64,000 bases of DNA from Kumtagia sp963829135 (GTDB lineage Bacteria; Pseudomonadota; Alphaproteobacteria; Rhizobiales; Rhizobiaceae), in NCBI GenBank assembly GCA_963829135.1, contig CAWHHO010000005.1, positions 744,001 to 808,000 of the forward strand, given 5' to 3'. The position numbers were made by a program, and so were the translations under genes. Shown here piece after piece: positions 1 to 7,953 of the stretch. The notes under the pieces were generated by a model. The model did not search any database, was not told where the DNA came from, and worked only from the letters and a program-made list of their open reading frames with translations. Position 1 is the stretch's first letter. Each line of letters begins with the position of its first letter.

Positions 1-2
1 TC

Positions 3-359
3 AACAGGGGCAGCGAAGTGTCGCTGCAAAATCCCGAAGGCTGGGTTCTGCCGCTGTCTCCCGCCAATGCGCGCAAAGCGCTGTCCGCCAGCTCCGACAA
101 CATCGTGCTCGGCGCGCGCCACAGCACCCTCAGGCTGCACAAGCAGCCGTCGCAAGGCGCCGTGCCTGGCAAAGTCTATACAGTCGAGCCGACGGGCGAC
201 GTTACCTTCGTACAGGTCTATCTGGGCGGTGCAGTCTTAGTAGTCAGCCTTGAGCCAAGCGTGGTGATCTTGCCCGACGAGCCTGTCTGGATCGAGTTCG
301 ACCAGAACAAGATGCACCTCTTCGACGGCGAAACGACGATGGCACTCAAGGCAGCATAG
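3..359 (+). CDS. Sugar ABC transporter ATP-binding protein, C-terminal part (cut by window start)
   Basis: The reading frame is open from the first bases of the window, so only the C-terminal ~118 residues are visible. There is no Walker or signature motif in this part. The sequence is a beta-rich segment (including a stretch reading VLGARHSTLRL and the end VWIEFDQNKMHLFDGET) typical of the TOBE/OB domain that follows the nucleotide-binding domain in MsmX/UgpC-type carbohydrate importer ATPases. It ends 12 bases before the enolase-superfamily gene, so it is probably the last transporter gene of a catabolic operon running to 2302. The family call is inference from the C-terminal domain alone. 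Confidence 0.7.
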   Translation, partial: NRGSEVSLQNPEGWVLPLSPANARKALSASSDNIVLGARHSTLRLHKQPSQGAVPGKVYTVEPTGDVTFVQVYLGGAVLVVSLEPSVVILPDEPVWIEFDQNKMHLFDGETTMALKAA

Positions 360-371
360 CTGGCAAATCTG

Positions 372-1526
372 ATGAAAATCACTGCAATCATCCCATACCC
401 GACCTGGGTTGGCATCCGGAACCAGCTGATCGTCAAGGTGGAGACCGACGAGGGCATCTATGGTTGGGGCGAGAGCGGCCTGTCCGGCCGCGAGAAAGCG
501 GTAGTCGGAGCCATCGAGCATTATCGCGAGTTTCTTGTCGGCCGCGATGCCATGGCCATCGGCGCGCTCTGGCAGGAGATGTATCGCAGCCAGTATTTCG
601 AAGGCGGACGCGTACTCACCGCGGCGATCTCGGCGATCGACATCGCGCTGCACGATATCAAGGGCAAGGCGCTCGGCGTGCCGGTCTACCAACTGCTCGG
701 CGGCAAGCAGCGCAATCACATCCCGACCTTTGCGACGACCAAAGGCCCATGCGGGCCGGAGATTATCGAGCAGGCGCGCGAACTGATCGCGAGGGGCTGG
801 AACGCCATCCGTCTTTTCCCGGCCGATCACGACAGCGGCGGCGTCTACGAGCCGCGACGGAGCATTCCCGAGACGGCCAGATGGTGCGTGAAGGCGCGCG
901 AGGAACTCGGCGAGGCAGTTGTCCTCGGCGTCGACTACCACCACCGCCTGTCAGTCGCTGAAGCTGCCAGCTATTGCCAGAAGATGCCGTCAGGCACGCT
1001 CGATTTCCTAGAAGAACCGATCCGCGACGAGACTCCGGAGGCCTATGAGGCGCTGCGAAAGCTTACCGACGTACCCTTTGCCATCGGCGAGGAGTTTTCG
1101 TCCAAATGGCAGTTTCTGCCTTACATCGAGCGGGATATACACCAATTCAATCGCATCGACGTCTGCAATGTCGGTGGCTTGACCGAGGCGATGAAGGTCG
1201 CCGGCTGGAGCGAGGCGCATTACGTTGACATGATGCCGCACAATCCGCTGGGGCCGATATGCACCGCGGCGACGATCCATTTCTCGGCGGCGGTTGCCAA
1301 TTTCGCGTGGCTGGAAACTCGGGCGTCACCTGGCGAGCTTTACCATGGCTTCGACGACGCCGGAATCTTTCCCACGCAGCCAAGGCTCAACGGTGCCGTC
1401 TATGATGTTGGCGATGCTCCGGGGCTGGGCGTCGAGGTGGATGAAGCGCTTGTCAGGAAGCAGAGCTTCAAGTTCTGGGAAGCCCCCCATCTGCGTCGGA
1501 CCGACGGCTCGGTCACCAACTGGTAG
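372..1526 (+). CDS. Enolase-superfamily dehydratase, D-galactonate dehydratase-like
   Basis: A 384-residue mandelate racemase/muconate lactonizing enzyme family protein, full length for the family. Metal ligands are visible as Asp188 (GVDYH), Glu214 (FLEEP) and Glu240 (IGEE), spaced 26 residues apart. Candidate catalytic histidines are His190 and His290 (MPHNPLG). This spacing matches D-galactonate dehydratase (D183, E209, E235, H185, H285, as recalled for the E. coli enzyme) with a constant offset of five. It probably dehydrates a sugar acid to a 2-keto-3-deoxy acid. It sits between a sugar ABC ATPase and an RraA-type aldolase, which supports a sugar-acid pathway. The exact substrate cannot be read from sequence; other acid-sugar dehydratases share the fold. 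Confidence 0.85.
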   Translation: MKITAIIPYPTWVGIRNQLIVKVETDEGIYGWGESGLSGREKAVVGAIEHYREFLVGRDAMAIGALWQEMYRSQYFEGGRVLTAAISAIDIALHDIKGKALGVPVYQLLGGKQRNHIPTFATTKGPCGPEIIEQARELIARGWNAIRLFPADHDSGGVYEPRRSIPETARWCVKAREELGEAVVLGVDYHHRLSVAEAASYCQKMPSGTLDFLEEPIRDETPEAYEALRKLTDVPFAIGEEFSSKWQFLPYIERDIHQFNRIDVCNVGGLTEAMKVAGWSEAHYVDMMPHNPLGPICTAATIHFSAAVANFAWLETRASPGELYHGFDDAGIFPTQPRLNGAVYDVGDAPGLGVEVDEALVRKQSFKFWEAPHLRRTDGSVTNW

Positions 1527-1558
1527 ATCCGACGAGCCTGAAGCAAGGAGATTTAGCC

Positions 1559-2302
1559 GTGACCCACACGCCCGATATCGCCCGCCCGCCCAGAAACCTC
1601 ATCGACGCGCTTGGGCATATCGGTTCGGCGACAGTCGCTGGCACGCTGGGGCACATGGGTATCCGCAACCCGCACATCATGGGGCCGGTGAGCTGGAACA
1701 AGGGCAAATCAATCGTCGGCCCGGCGCTCACCCTGCAGTTCATGCCCAAGCGCGAGGATCTCTACGGCGAGGGTGAATACGCAGACCCCGAAAAGCAGCT
1801 CCACCGCCATGTGCTCTACCATGTGCAGGAAGGTGACGTCGTCGTCGTCGATGCGCGCGGCGACATGAGCGCCGGCGTTTTCGGCGACATGATGTCGACC
1901 TATTTCAAAGGACGGGGCGGCGCCGGCATGGTCATCGACGGTTGCCTGCGCGACTATCCCAACCTCAAGAAGCTTGACCTGCCGCTCTGGCTGCGCGGCT
2001 GGACCCCTAATTTTCACACGCAGACCGGTCTAATGCCCTTCGCAGTCAACGTGCCGATCGCCTGTGGCGGCGTCACCGTCATTCCGGGCGACATCATCGT
2101 CGCCGACGACGATGGTGCCGTCGTCGTGCCGGTCGCGCTCGCGGCGCAGGTCATCGAAAACGCAAAGGTGCATCACGAGTGGGAAGATTTCTCGCGCATG
2201 AAGCTAATGCAGGGCGCGCCGCTGCAGCGCTACTATCCGCTGCATGACGATGCCCGCGGCGAATATGAGGAGTGGCGCAAATCCAATCGCTTGGCCGATT
2301 GA
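1559..2302 (+). CDS. RraA-family aldolase/decarboxylase-like protein
   Basis: 247 residues with the RraA fold shared by 4-hydroxy-4-methyl-2-oxoglutarate aldolases and the RNase E inhibitor RraA. The core motif region runs from GDVVVVDARGD (~92-102) through VFGD (~107-110) to the conserved GCLRD (Arg131, Asp132) that binds the metal-enolate in the aldolases. The GTG start is set by an AAGGAG site at 1545-1550, eight bases upstream. It is longer than minimal RraA (~160 residues), as in metabolic paralogues. Its place after a sugar-acid dehydratase suggests a carbon-carbon lyase or decarboxylase step, not RNA turnover. The specific substrate is unknown. Confidence 0.75.
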   Translation: MTHTPDIARPPRNLIDALGHIGSATVAGTLGHMGIRNPHIMGPVSWNKGKSIVGPALTLQFMPKREDLYGEGEYADPEKQLHRHVLYHVQEGDVVVVDARGDMSAGVFGDMMSTYFKGRGGAGMVIDGCLRDYPNLKKLDLPLWLRGWTPNFHTQTGLMPFAVNVPIACGGVTVIPGDIIVADDDGAVVVPVALAAQVIENAKVHHEWEDFSRMKLMQGAPLQRYYPLHDDARGEYEEWRKSNRLAD

Positions 2303-2428
2303 TGTTAGCGATTCAGGAGGGGCGCGGCGTTCGCTGTTGCGGGCGGTAACCCGGCCTGTCGATGTTGCTGCTTGGATCGAGAGCGCGAACCGGGCTTTTG
2401 CCGACCTTCGCGTATTTATCCGGCTGCA

Positions 2429-2458
2429 AGCTGAGGCAGAAAACGCTCTGCCTCAGCT
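2429..2458. terminator. Strong hairpin between convergent genes, likely bidirectional terminator
   Basis: A perfect 12-base-pair stem (AGCTGAGGCAGA / TCTGCCTCAGCT) with a six-base loop lies between the plus-strand aldolase gene (ends 2302) and the minus-strand binding-protein gene (ends 2475). There is no clear T-run on either side. Transcription-ending function is inferred from position and stem quality. Confidence 0.6.
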
Positions 2459-2474
2459 CGGCTTGATCCTGACC

Positions 2475-3479
2475 CTACTTAGCGATGCAGGTGTCGGCGG
2501 TCTCCGGTGTGCAAACGTCAAGACCGGTGTAGGTCGGGTCGGCTGGACCGGGCTTGCCGTCCTTGATGTCCTTCAGCGCCATCATGGTCTTGTAGCCCAT
2601 TTCGAACGGCCGCTGGCCGACCTGGCCTTGCGAAAGGCCTTCCTTCATCTGATCGATCTGGGTCGGCAGCGTGTCGGCATAGACAACGGCAAGCGCTCCG
2701 CTGGCGATCTTGTCCTTGAAGGGCTCGGTCGCCGCACGATTGGCGTCAGGCACGAACTGCGCAAAGCCACCGGTCGCCGCGAACGCGTCGAGGTTCGGCA
2801 TTTTGGTCAACAGGTCCTGGAATTGCTGGGCGGCGAGCGGAAAGTCATCGTTGGTGTAGAGCGGGCAGCCTTCGGCTTCTGTCCATCCGTTCTGTCCCGA
2901 CAGGACATCGCCCGGCGACGCGGCGGACTCCTTTCCTGCGAGCCCATCACGGATGCCCTGCATGCGTTCGTTTAGGTTGGCTGCGGCAGCGCCCCCGGAC
3001 TGAATGCAGATTACGCCGCCCTTTGGCTTAACCTTCTGGAGGATTTTTGCGATGTTTGTGCCGATCTCGTAGTTGTGCGTGCCGATATACGCGACCCGCA
3101 GGTCCTTGTTCTCCGGCAGCACGTCGGAATCAAAGGTGAGCACAGGAATGCCTGCTTCTTTGGCGGCCTGCAACGCAGGCAGGATTGCCACGGCATTTGA
3201 CGGCGAAACAGCAATACCGGCAACACGTTTGGCGACGAGATCCTGGACAATCTGCACCTGTTCGTCGCCGCCGCCATGTTCGCCCGGGCCGATGTACTGG
3301 CACTCAAATGCGTTTCCCGAATCCACTTCGGCCTTTTTGCAACCGGCCAGGGCCTGATCGTAGAACGGATTATTCATCGCCTTAGGCACCAAGGCGAATA
3401 CCGGCTTGTCCTGAGCATAGGCCTGCATACCGGTCAAAGCCGAAAAGATGACGGTGGCACTCAAAAGAATTGTTTTCAT
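2475..3479 (-). CDS. Sugar ABC transporter periplasmic binding protein (RbsB/Peripla_BP_4 type)
   Basis: 334 residues. The N-terminus is a classic Sec signal peptide ending AYA before QDKP. The mature part has the ribose-binding-protein layout: FALVPKAMNNPFYDQ near the N-terminus, a VAGIAVSPSNAVAILPALQAAKEAGIPVLTFDSD stretch (quoted in parts: residues ~85-120) that forms the first-lobe ligand wall, and a TYTGLDVCTPE-type end. It should bind a monosaccharide or polyol in the periplasm. It is the last gene of a minus-strand set with permease, ATPase and a MocA-type dehydrogenase, separated from the permease by 179 bases, a gap that often lets the binding protein be made in excess. The ligand is not predictable. 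Confidence 0.88.
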   Translation of the reverse strand: MKTILLSATVIFSALTGMQAYAQDKPVFALVPKAMNNPFYDQALAGCKKAEVDSGNAFECQYIGPGEHGGGDEQVQIVQDLVAKRVAGIAVSPSNAVAILPALQAAKEAGIPVLTFDSDVLPENKDLRVAYIGTHNYEIGTNIAKILQKVKPKGGVICIQSGGAAAANLNERMQGIRDGLAGKESAASPGDVLSGQNGWTEAEGCPLYTNDDFPLAAQQFQDLLTKMPNLDAFAATGGFAQFVPDANRAATEPFKDKIASGALAVVYADTLPTQIDQMKEGLSQGQVGQRPFEMGYKTMMALKDIKDGKPGPADPTYTGLDVCTPETADTCIAK

Positions 3480-3658
3480 TCGATATTCCTCCTGAAATGT
3501 TTCTTGCTTGATGCCCCAGCGGGCGGTTCCTCTCCCAGACCATTCACGTCGTATTGCTCACCCACTGCGGGCGGGCACTCGCCGGACGCTTATAAGGGTC
3601 GCTTCATTGAAATCCCTCCCATTGACTTCGATACTTGCGGCTCCTGCCCCGCGGTTCC

Positions 3659-4780
3659 TTAGTGGCGCCGGATGGGCGGCATCAGATGCTGCCACAGGGC
3701 ACGCAGCGAAGTGCCGCCGGTTTGCATGCCCAGGAGCACTGCGAGAATTATGAAGGCGCCGACAAACGCGCCCTGCCAGTTTGAATCGATACCCGCCATC
3801 AGCAAGGCATTGCGGATCACTTCCAGGAAAGCCGATCCCACTACCGCCCCGAAGGCGGTACCATAGCCTCCCATCAGGCTTGCTCCGCCGATCACGGTGG
3901 CGGCAATCACCCGCAGTTCATAGCCGGTTCCAAGTGCATTCAGCGCCGAGCCATTATATCCCAGCAGCAGTAGAGCCGCGACCGACGCCGTGAAAGCCGA
4001 AAACACGTAGGCCTGAAACTTGATCCAGTCGACAGGCACGCCGGTCAGCCGTGCCGCGTTCTCGTTGCCACCGATAGCGAAGAGATGGCGTGCCCAGGCG
4101 GTGAAGTTGAAAACCCAGCCTACGATCAGGCTTAGAACGATCAACGTCCAGAAATGCGACGAGAGTTCCGGCAGCCAGGCCGGCGCCCAGCCTGCGGGCG
4201 CATGCAGCGGCCACTTGGCTTGGCCGATCGCCTTGACGATTGGAGCATCAGGCCCGAATTGGTAGAGCATCTGATTGCCGGAGAATACAACGGCCAGCGA
4301 GCGGGCGATCGACAGCATGCCAAGCGTCACCACGAAGGAAGGCATGCCGACATAGGCGACGAAGAAGCCGTTGAAGACGCCACAGGCAAGTCCCGTGAGC
4401 ATTCCCATCGAGAAGGCCACATACCACGGATAGTGCCAAGTCAGGAACAGGCCGGCAACGATGGCGACGAGGGCCATCACGGAACCGACCGACAGATCGA
4501 TACCGCCGGTGATCAGCACCACTGTCATTCCGAGCGCCATGATTCCGATAGGGGCGAAATTGCGTGAAATGTTGGTCAGATTTTCCGCCGTGCCGAAGGT
4601 CGGCTCCAACGCCGTCATTGCGAGCATCAGCGCCAAAAGCGCCACACTTACCCAGAAGGACTGCGCCGCAAGCAGCTTCTGCCACACCGTGTTCTCACGC
4701 ACGCCGACCACGTCGTCTAAAACGGCATGGTCGACGACAGCAGGATGAGGGGTCGCGGGCGGGGCAAGGCTAGGCTGCAC
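3659..4780 (-). CDS. Sugar ABC transporter permease (RbsC/FrcC type)
   Basis: A 373-residue polytopic membrane protein of the BPD_transp_2 family. A cytoplasmic N-terminus of about 45 residues precedes the first membrane segment. The family segment ITGGIDLSVGSVMALVAI is present after the second hydrophobic block, and GGASLMGGYGT lies near the last segments, both characteristic of ribose/xylose/fructose permeases. The gene overlaps the upstream ATPase gene by 11 bases, which indicates translational coupling. It forms the channel for the sugar bound by the 2475-3479 product. Confidence 0.9.
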   Translation of the reverse strand: MQPSLAPPATPHPAVVDHAVLDDVVGVRENTVWQKLLAAQSFWVSVALLALMLAMTALEPTFGTAENLTNISRNFAPIGIMALGMTVVLITGGIDLSVGSVMALVAIVAGLFLTWHYPWYVAFSMGMLTGLACGVFNGFFVAYVGMPSFVVTLGMLSIARSLAVVFSGNQMLYQFGPDAPIVKAIGQAKWPLHAPAGWAPAWLPELSSHFWTLIVLSLIVGWVFNFTAWARHLFAIGGNENAARLTGVPVDWIKFQAYVFSAFTASVAALLLLGYNGSALNALGTGYELRVIAATVIGGASLMGGYGTAFGAVVGSAFLEVIRNALLMAGIDSNWQGAFVGAFIILAVLLGMQTGGTSLRALWQHLMPPIRRH

Positions 4781-5525
4781 GTATCGCTCCCGTAATCAAT
4801 CCGGTTATCTCTTCCGGCGAAGTCAGGGCTGTTGCCTTGTCCGCGACCTTGGTCCCGCGGCGCATGACGATTATGCGATCGCATACGGCAAAGACGTCCG
4901 GCATACGATGACTGATCAGCATCACCGATACGCGTTGCGATTTGAGGCGCTGGATCAGGCCCAGCACCTCGGCGACCTGCCTCACCGAAATGGCTGCAGT
5001 CGGCTCGTCCATCAGCACAAGCTTTGCCTTGGACAGCCGGGTGCGCGCTATCGCTACCGCCTGGCGTTGTCCGCCGGACATCTTGCGGACCAGATCGCGC
5101 GGGCGCGTTTCCGACTTGAGTTCGGCAAACAGCGCCGCCGACCGGTCAATCATAGCTTGCTTGTCGAGGATGCGAAACGGCCAGAAACCTTTCTTGATCT
5201 CCCGACCGAGGAACACATTCTGCGCGGCGGTGAGATTGTCGGCCAGGGCGAGATCCTGATAGACAACCTCGATTCCTTGTGCCCGCGCTTCGATAGGCTT
5301 CTGGAAATGGCAGACTTGGTCGTTGACAAGCACTTGCCCGTCATTGGGCGGAAAATTGCCCGCGATGAGTTTCACAATCGTCGACTTGCCGGCGCCGTTG
5401 TCGCCCATCAGACCCACGACCTCGCCCGGCTCGACAGCAAAGCTGACATCCGTCAGGGCGCGGATCGCTCCGAAGCTCTTCGAAACTCCACGGACTTCTA
5501 GAAGCGACAAATCTCTCCCTCCCAT
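4770..5525 (-). CDS. Sugar ABC transporter ATP-binding protein (FrcA-like, single domain)
   Basis: 251 residues with one nucleotide-binding domain, unlike the two-domain RbsA. Walker A is GDNGAGKST, the Q-loop is in VVYQDLALADNL, the signature is MSGGQRQAVAIAR, Walker B is KLVLMDEPTAA and the switch His is in MLISHRM. The signature helix and single-domain size fit the FrcA branch found in rhizobial fructose, ribose and polyol importers. It powers import through the 3659-4780 permease. It lies 72 bases downstream of a frameshifted MocA-type oxidoreductase gene, so the four genes probably form one operon for a sugar or inositol-like compound. Confidence 0.9.
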   Translation of the reverse strand: MGGRDLSLLEVRGVSKSFGAIRALTDVSFAVEPGEVVGLMGDNGAGKSTIVKLIAGNFPPNDGQVLVNDQVCHFQKPIEARAQGIEVVYQDLALADNLTAAQNVFLGREIKKGFWPFRILDKQAMIDRSAALFAELKSETRPRDLVRKMSGGQRQAVAIARTRLSKAKLVLMDEPTAAISVRQVAEVLGLIQRLKSQRVSVMLISHRMPDVFAVCDRIIVMRRGTKVADKATALTSPEEITGLITGAIRAA

Positions 5526-5597
5526 TCAGTCGCCGGACCGAAATCGGTCCAGTGGGCTTATCCCGTGCTCGGGGGAGAGCCCTAAAGGCGAAATTTC

Positions 5598-6777
5598 TTA
5601 AGCGACTCCCTCCAGAGCCGCGGGTGCAGCAACCTCCTCAACTTTTACCCAGCGTCGTGATCGGGCTGAGCGCAAGACAGCCTCCACCACGGCATCAGCC
5701 GCCAGACCGTCCAGAAAATCGGGCACGACCTTTTCGCCGGTACGCAGGCCGCGCAGGAAATCAGCGAGTTGGTGGACGAATGTATGCTCGTACCCAATCT
5801 GAAGACCCGGCACCCACCAGGCTTTCATATAGGGATGGTCGCCGTCAGACACATGGATTGTACGCCAGCCGCGGAGAGCGCTTTCATCATGGTGGCTGAA
5901 ATATTGCAGCCTATGCAGGTCATGCAGGTTCCATTCGATCGAACCATGCTCGCCGTTGATCTCAAGGGTGAACAGCGCCTTGTGGCCCCGCGCGAAGCGG
6001 GTCGCCTCGAAACTCGCAAGTGAGCCGTTTGCAAAGCGGGCGAGAAACAGGCCGGCGTCCTCTGCTGTTACGGCTTCGCGTTTGCCGCTCAGCGCATGCG
6101 TGCGCTCGCCGATGAAGATTTCCGTCAAGCCGGACACCTCGACCACAGGACCGACGAGCCACAGTGCCGCATCGATGCAATGGGCGAGCAAGTCGCCCGT
6201 AACGCCGCTTCCCGGAGATGCCGGCATCGAGCCGCCACGTACCCGCCCCACCCTGCGGTAGATCGGCGGACATCGTCCAGTCCTGGAGGAACTTGAACCG
6301 GCTGTGGAATATTCGTCCGAGTCGCCCCTCTCCGATCATCTGCTTGGCAAGCGCCAGCGCAGGCACGCGCCGGTAGTTATACCAGATCATGTTGGCGACG
6401 CCGGCGCGCTCTACCGCCTCGACCATGCGTATCGCCTCGGCAAGGTCGCGACCGAGCGGCTTTTCACACGCCACCAGTTTGCCGGCCTTCGCTGCCGCCA
6501 CGGCGATCTCGGCATGCGTGTCATTGGGACTGGCGATGTCGATGAGATCAATGTCGTCGCGTTCGATCAGTCTGCGCCAGTCTGTCTCGTAGAAACTGAA
6601 ACCCCATTGGGCAGCAAAATCGCCCGCCTTGTTTTTGTCGCGCGAGCATACGGCAACCAGATCGACGCCGGCCTCGTCGGGAAAAAAACGCCGTACTTGA
6701 TGATATGCGTTGGAGTGAGTCCGGCCCATGAAGCCAGTCCCAATGAGACCCACCCTCAAGTTCCGGTTTTCTGGCAA
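5598..6777 (-). pseudogene. Frameshifted Gfo/Idh/MocA-family sugar oxidoreductase
   Basis: The N-terminal half (from 6777) has the NAD(P)-binding Rossmann motif VGLIGTGFMGRTHS and the family EKPLGR motif. At about 6215-6232, just after GGAGTWRLDA, the coding frame jumps by one base. The C-terminal half then continues as GSGVTGDLLAHCIDAALW to a stop at 5598. Joined, the product would be about 390 residues, the normal family size. Both halves are well conserved, so the break is one extra base, either a sequencing error or a very recent lesion. The likely role is oxidation of a sugar or inositol in the cytoplasm, coupled with the downstream importer. Confidence 0.85.
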
Positions 6778-6849
6778 CCCGCCTCTCCCAAAGCCGAGCG
6801 GCTATGTTGACGCTGGACAAGAGGGAGTCAAACGCAAATTGGTACTAGT

Positions 6850-6871
6850 TCACCCTGCGGTTGAAGGGTGA
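6850..6871 (-). terminator. Short hairpin after the ATP-grasp gene
   Basis: TCACCCT and AGGGTGA can form a seven-base-pair stem with an eight-base loop, 40 bases past the stop of the ATP-grasp gene and before the MocA-type gene. There is no T-run, so termination is only a possibility. Confidence 0.3.
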
Positions 6872-6911
6872 TGACATACGGGAATGGTGCTGAACAGGGT
6901 TCGCAGTTTAT

Positions 6912-7889
6912 TTACTCCGCCGCGATAGGTCGAGAATTCCGCGAACTATTAGCGTTACGGACCAACTCACTAGTGAGTGCTCCAGTGATGTCCTGTCCGG
7001 TTTTTTGCTCGACAAAGAGCCATTGGCCACAAGGATTGATCTCTAGGAAAACGTATTCGCCTTTGGGCGTCATGCGCATGTCGATGGCGCCATAAACGAG
7101 GCCCAGCGCCTTCATATATTGCATCAACTTCGCTTCGATCTCACCGGGCAAGACATGTGCGGCATAGCGCGCGCTGTCGATATGCATTCGGAAGTCCATT
7201 TTGTAGTCGGTATCCTGGCTGAATATCGCCGCCGGGAAGATTTTGCCACCGACTACCGTGATGCGCAGATCGACCTCAGCCTCGATGTATTCCTGAAAGA
7301 TCACCGGGGCGTGCCGCACACTGTCCAGCAGCTCGATCTCCTCGCGGCGCAGGAGACGCGTCTCGCGCCACGCCTGCCGCGTTGCGGAGAAGGCCTTGTA
7401 AATGGTGCCGCGGTCACCCTCACGAGCAATGAACGCGCGCGCCGCGGCCGGGTCGTTGGTGATAGCGGTGCGCGGAATTCGAAGGCCCAACTGCTGCGCG
7501 AGTTTGAGCTGGTAGACCTTCTGAGCCGCCTTTTCGTCGTTAAGTGGCGGGTTGATCCAGAAAGCATCCATGCAAGAGAACAGTCCGCTCATCGCTGCCT
7601 GGCATTCGCCATATGCGAAGTTCCAGTCGTCGCGGCTTGCCATGTTGGCGGCGAGCGCATGCGCCTGGGGCCTGCGCCACCAAACTGCCGTGATGTCGTC
7701 GAGGGATAGGCGTTGGCCACCGATATCAAGCTCGGCACCGAACCGCGTATCCGTCGCCTCGAGCCTCAAGCGCAGCTTTTCGGGAAAGTCCGCGATATCG
7801 ACGAGCATGGCATCGGCGCCGATGCTCGCGAGCCGTGCAAGCACTGTTGATGCATGCAGGTCAGCCGGATGCGAGACGACAAGGATCAT
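6912..7889 (-). CDS. MvdD-like ATP-grasp ligase (graspetide-type peptide macrocyclase)
   Basis: 325 residues of the RimK-like ATP-grasp superfamily. The closest pattern is the microviridin ligase branch (MvdC/MvdD): VWWRRP at ~69-73 and INPP with a K/Q-rich helix ending GLRIPRTAITND (~112-146). Next come VIFQEYIEAEVDLRITVVG (quoted region ~197-214) and FLEINPCGQWLF (~281-292) with the metal-binding Glu and Asn of the active site. Enzymes of this branch use ATP to form ester or amide bonds between Asp/Glu side chains and Thr/Ser/Lys in a precursor peptide. The gene starts 64 bases after a protease gene whose product carries Thr/Lys/Asp-Asp repeats, the expected kind of substrate. A RimK-type amino-acid ligase is the main alternative. 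Confidence 0.85.
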   Translation of the reverse strand: MILVVSHPADLHASTVLARLASIGADAMLVDIADFPEKLRLRLEATDTRFGAELDIGGQRLSLDDITAVWWRRPQAHALAANMASRDDWNFAYGECQAAMSGLFSCMDAFWINPPLNDEKAAQKVYQLKLAQQLGLRIPRTAITNDPAAARAFIAREGDRGTIYKAFSATRQAWRETRLLRREEIELLDSVRHAPVIFQEYIEAEVDLRITVVGGKIFPAAIFSQDTDYKMDFRMHIDSARYAAHVLPGEIEAKLMQYMKALGLVYGAIDMRMTPKGEYVFLEINPCGQWLFVEQKTGQDITGALTSELVRNANSSRNSRPIAAE

Positions 7890-7953
7890 AAGTGGAACTC
7901 CTTCCTGCAGGCCGCGACGGAGGGAGCGGCAGTGCTCCTCACCTTCCGATCCG

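Noticed and set aside
2244..2975. Plus-strand frame running from the RraA gene into the binding-protein gene
   Set aside because: It crosses a strong hairpin and is mostly antisense to a clear periplasmic binding protein.
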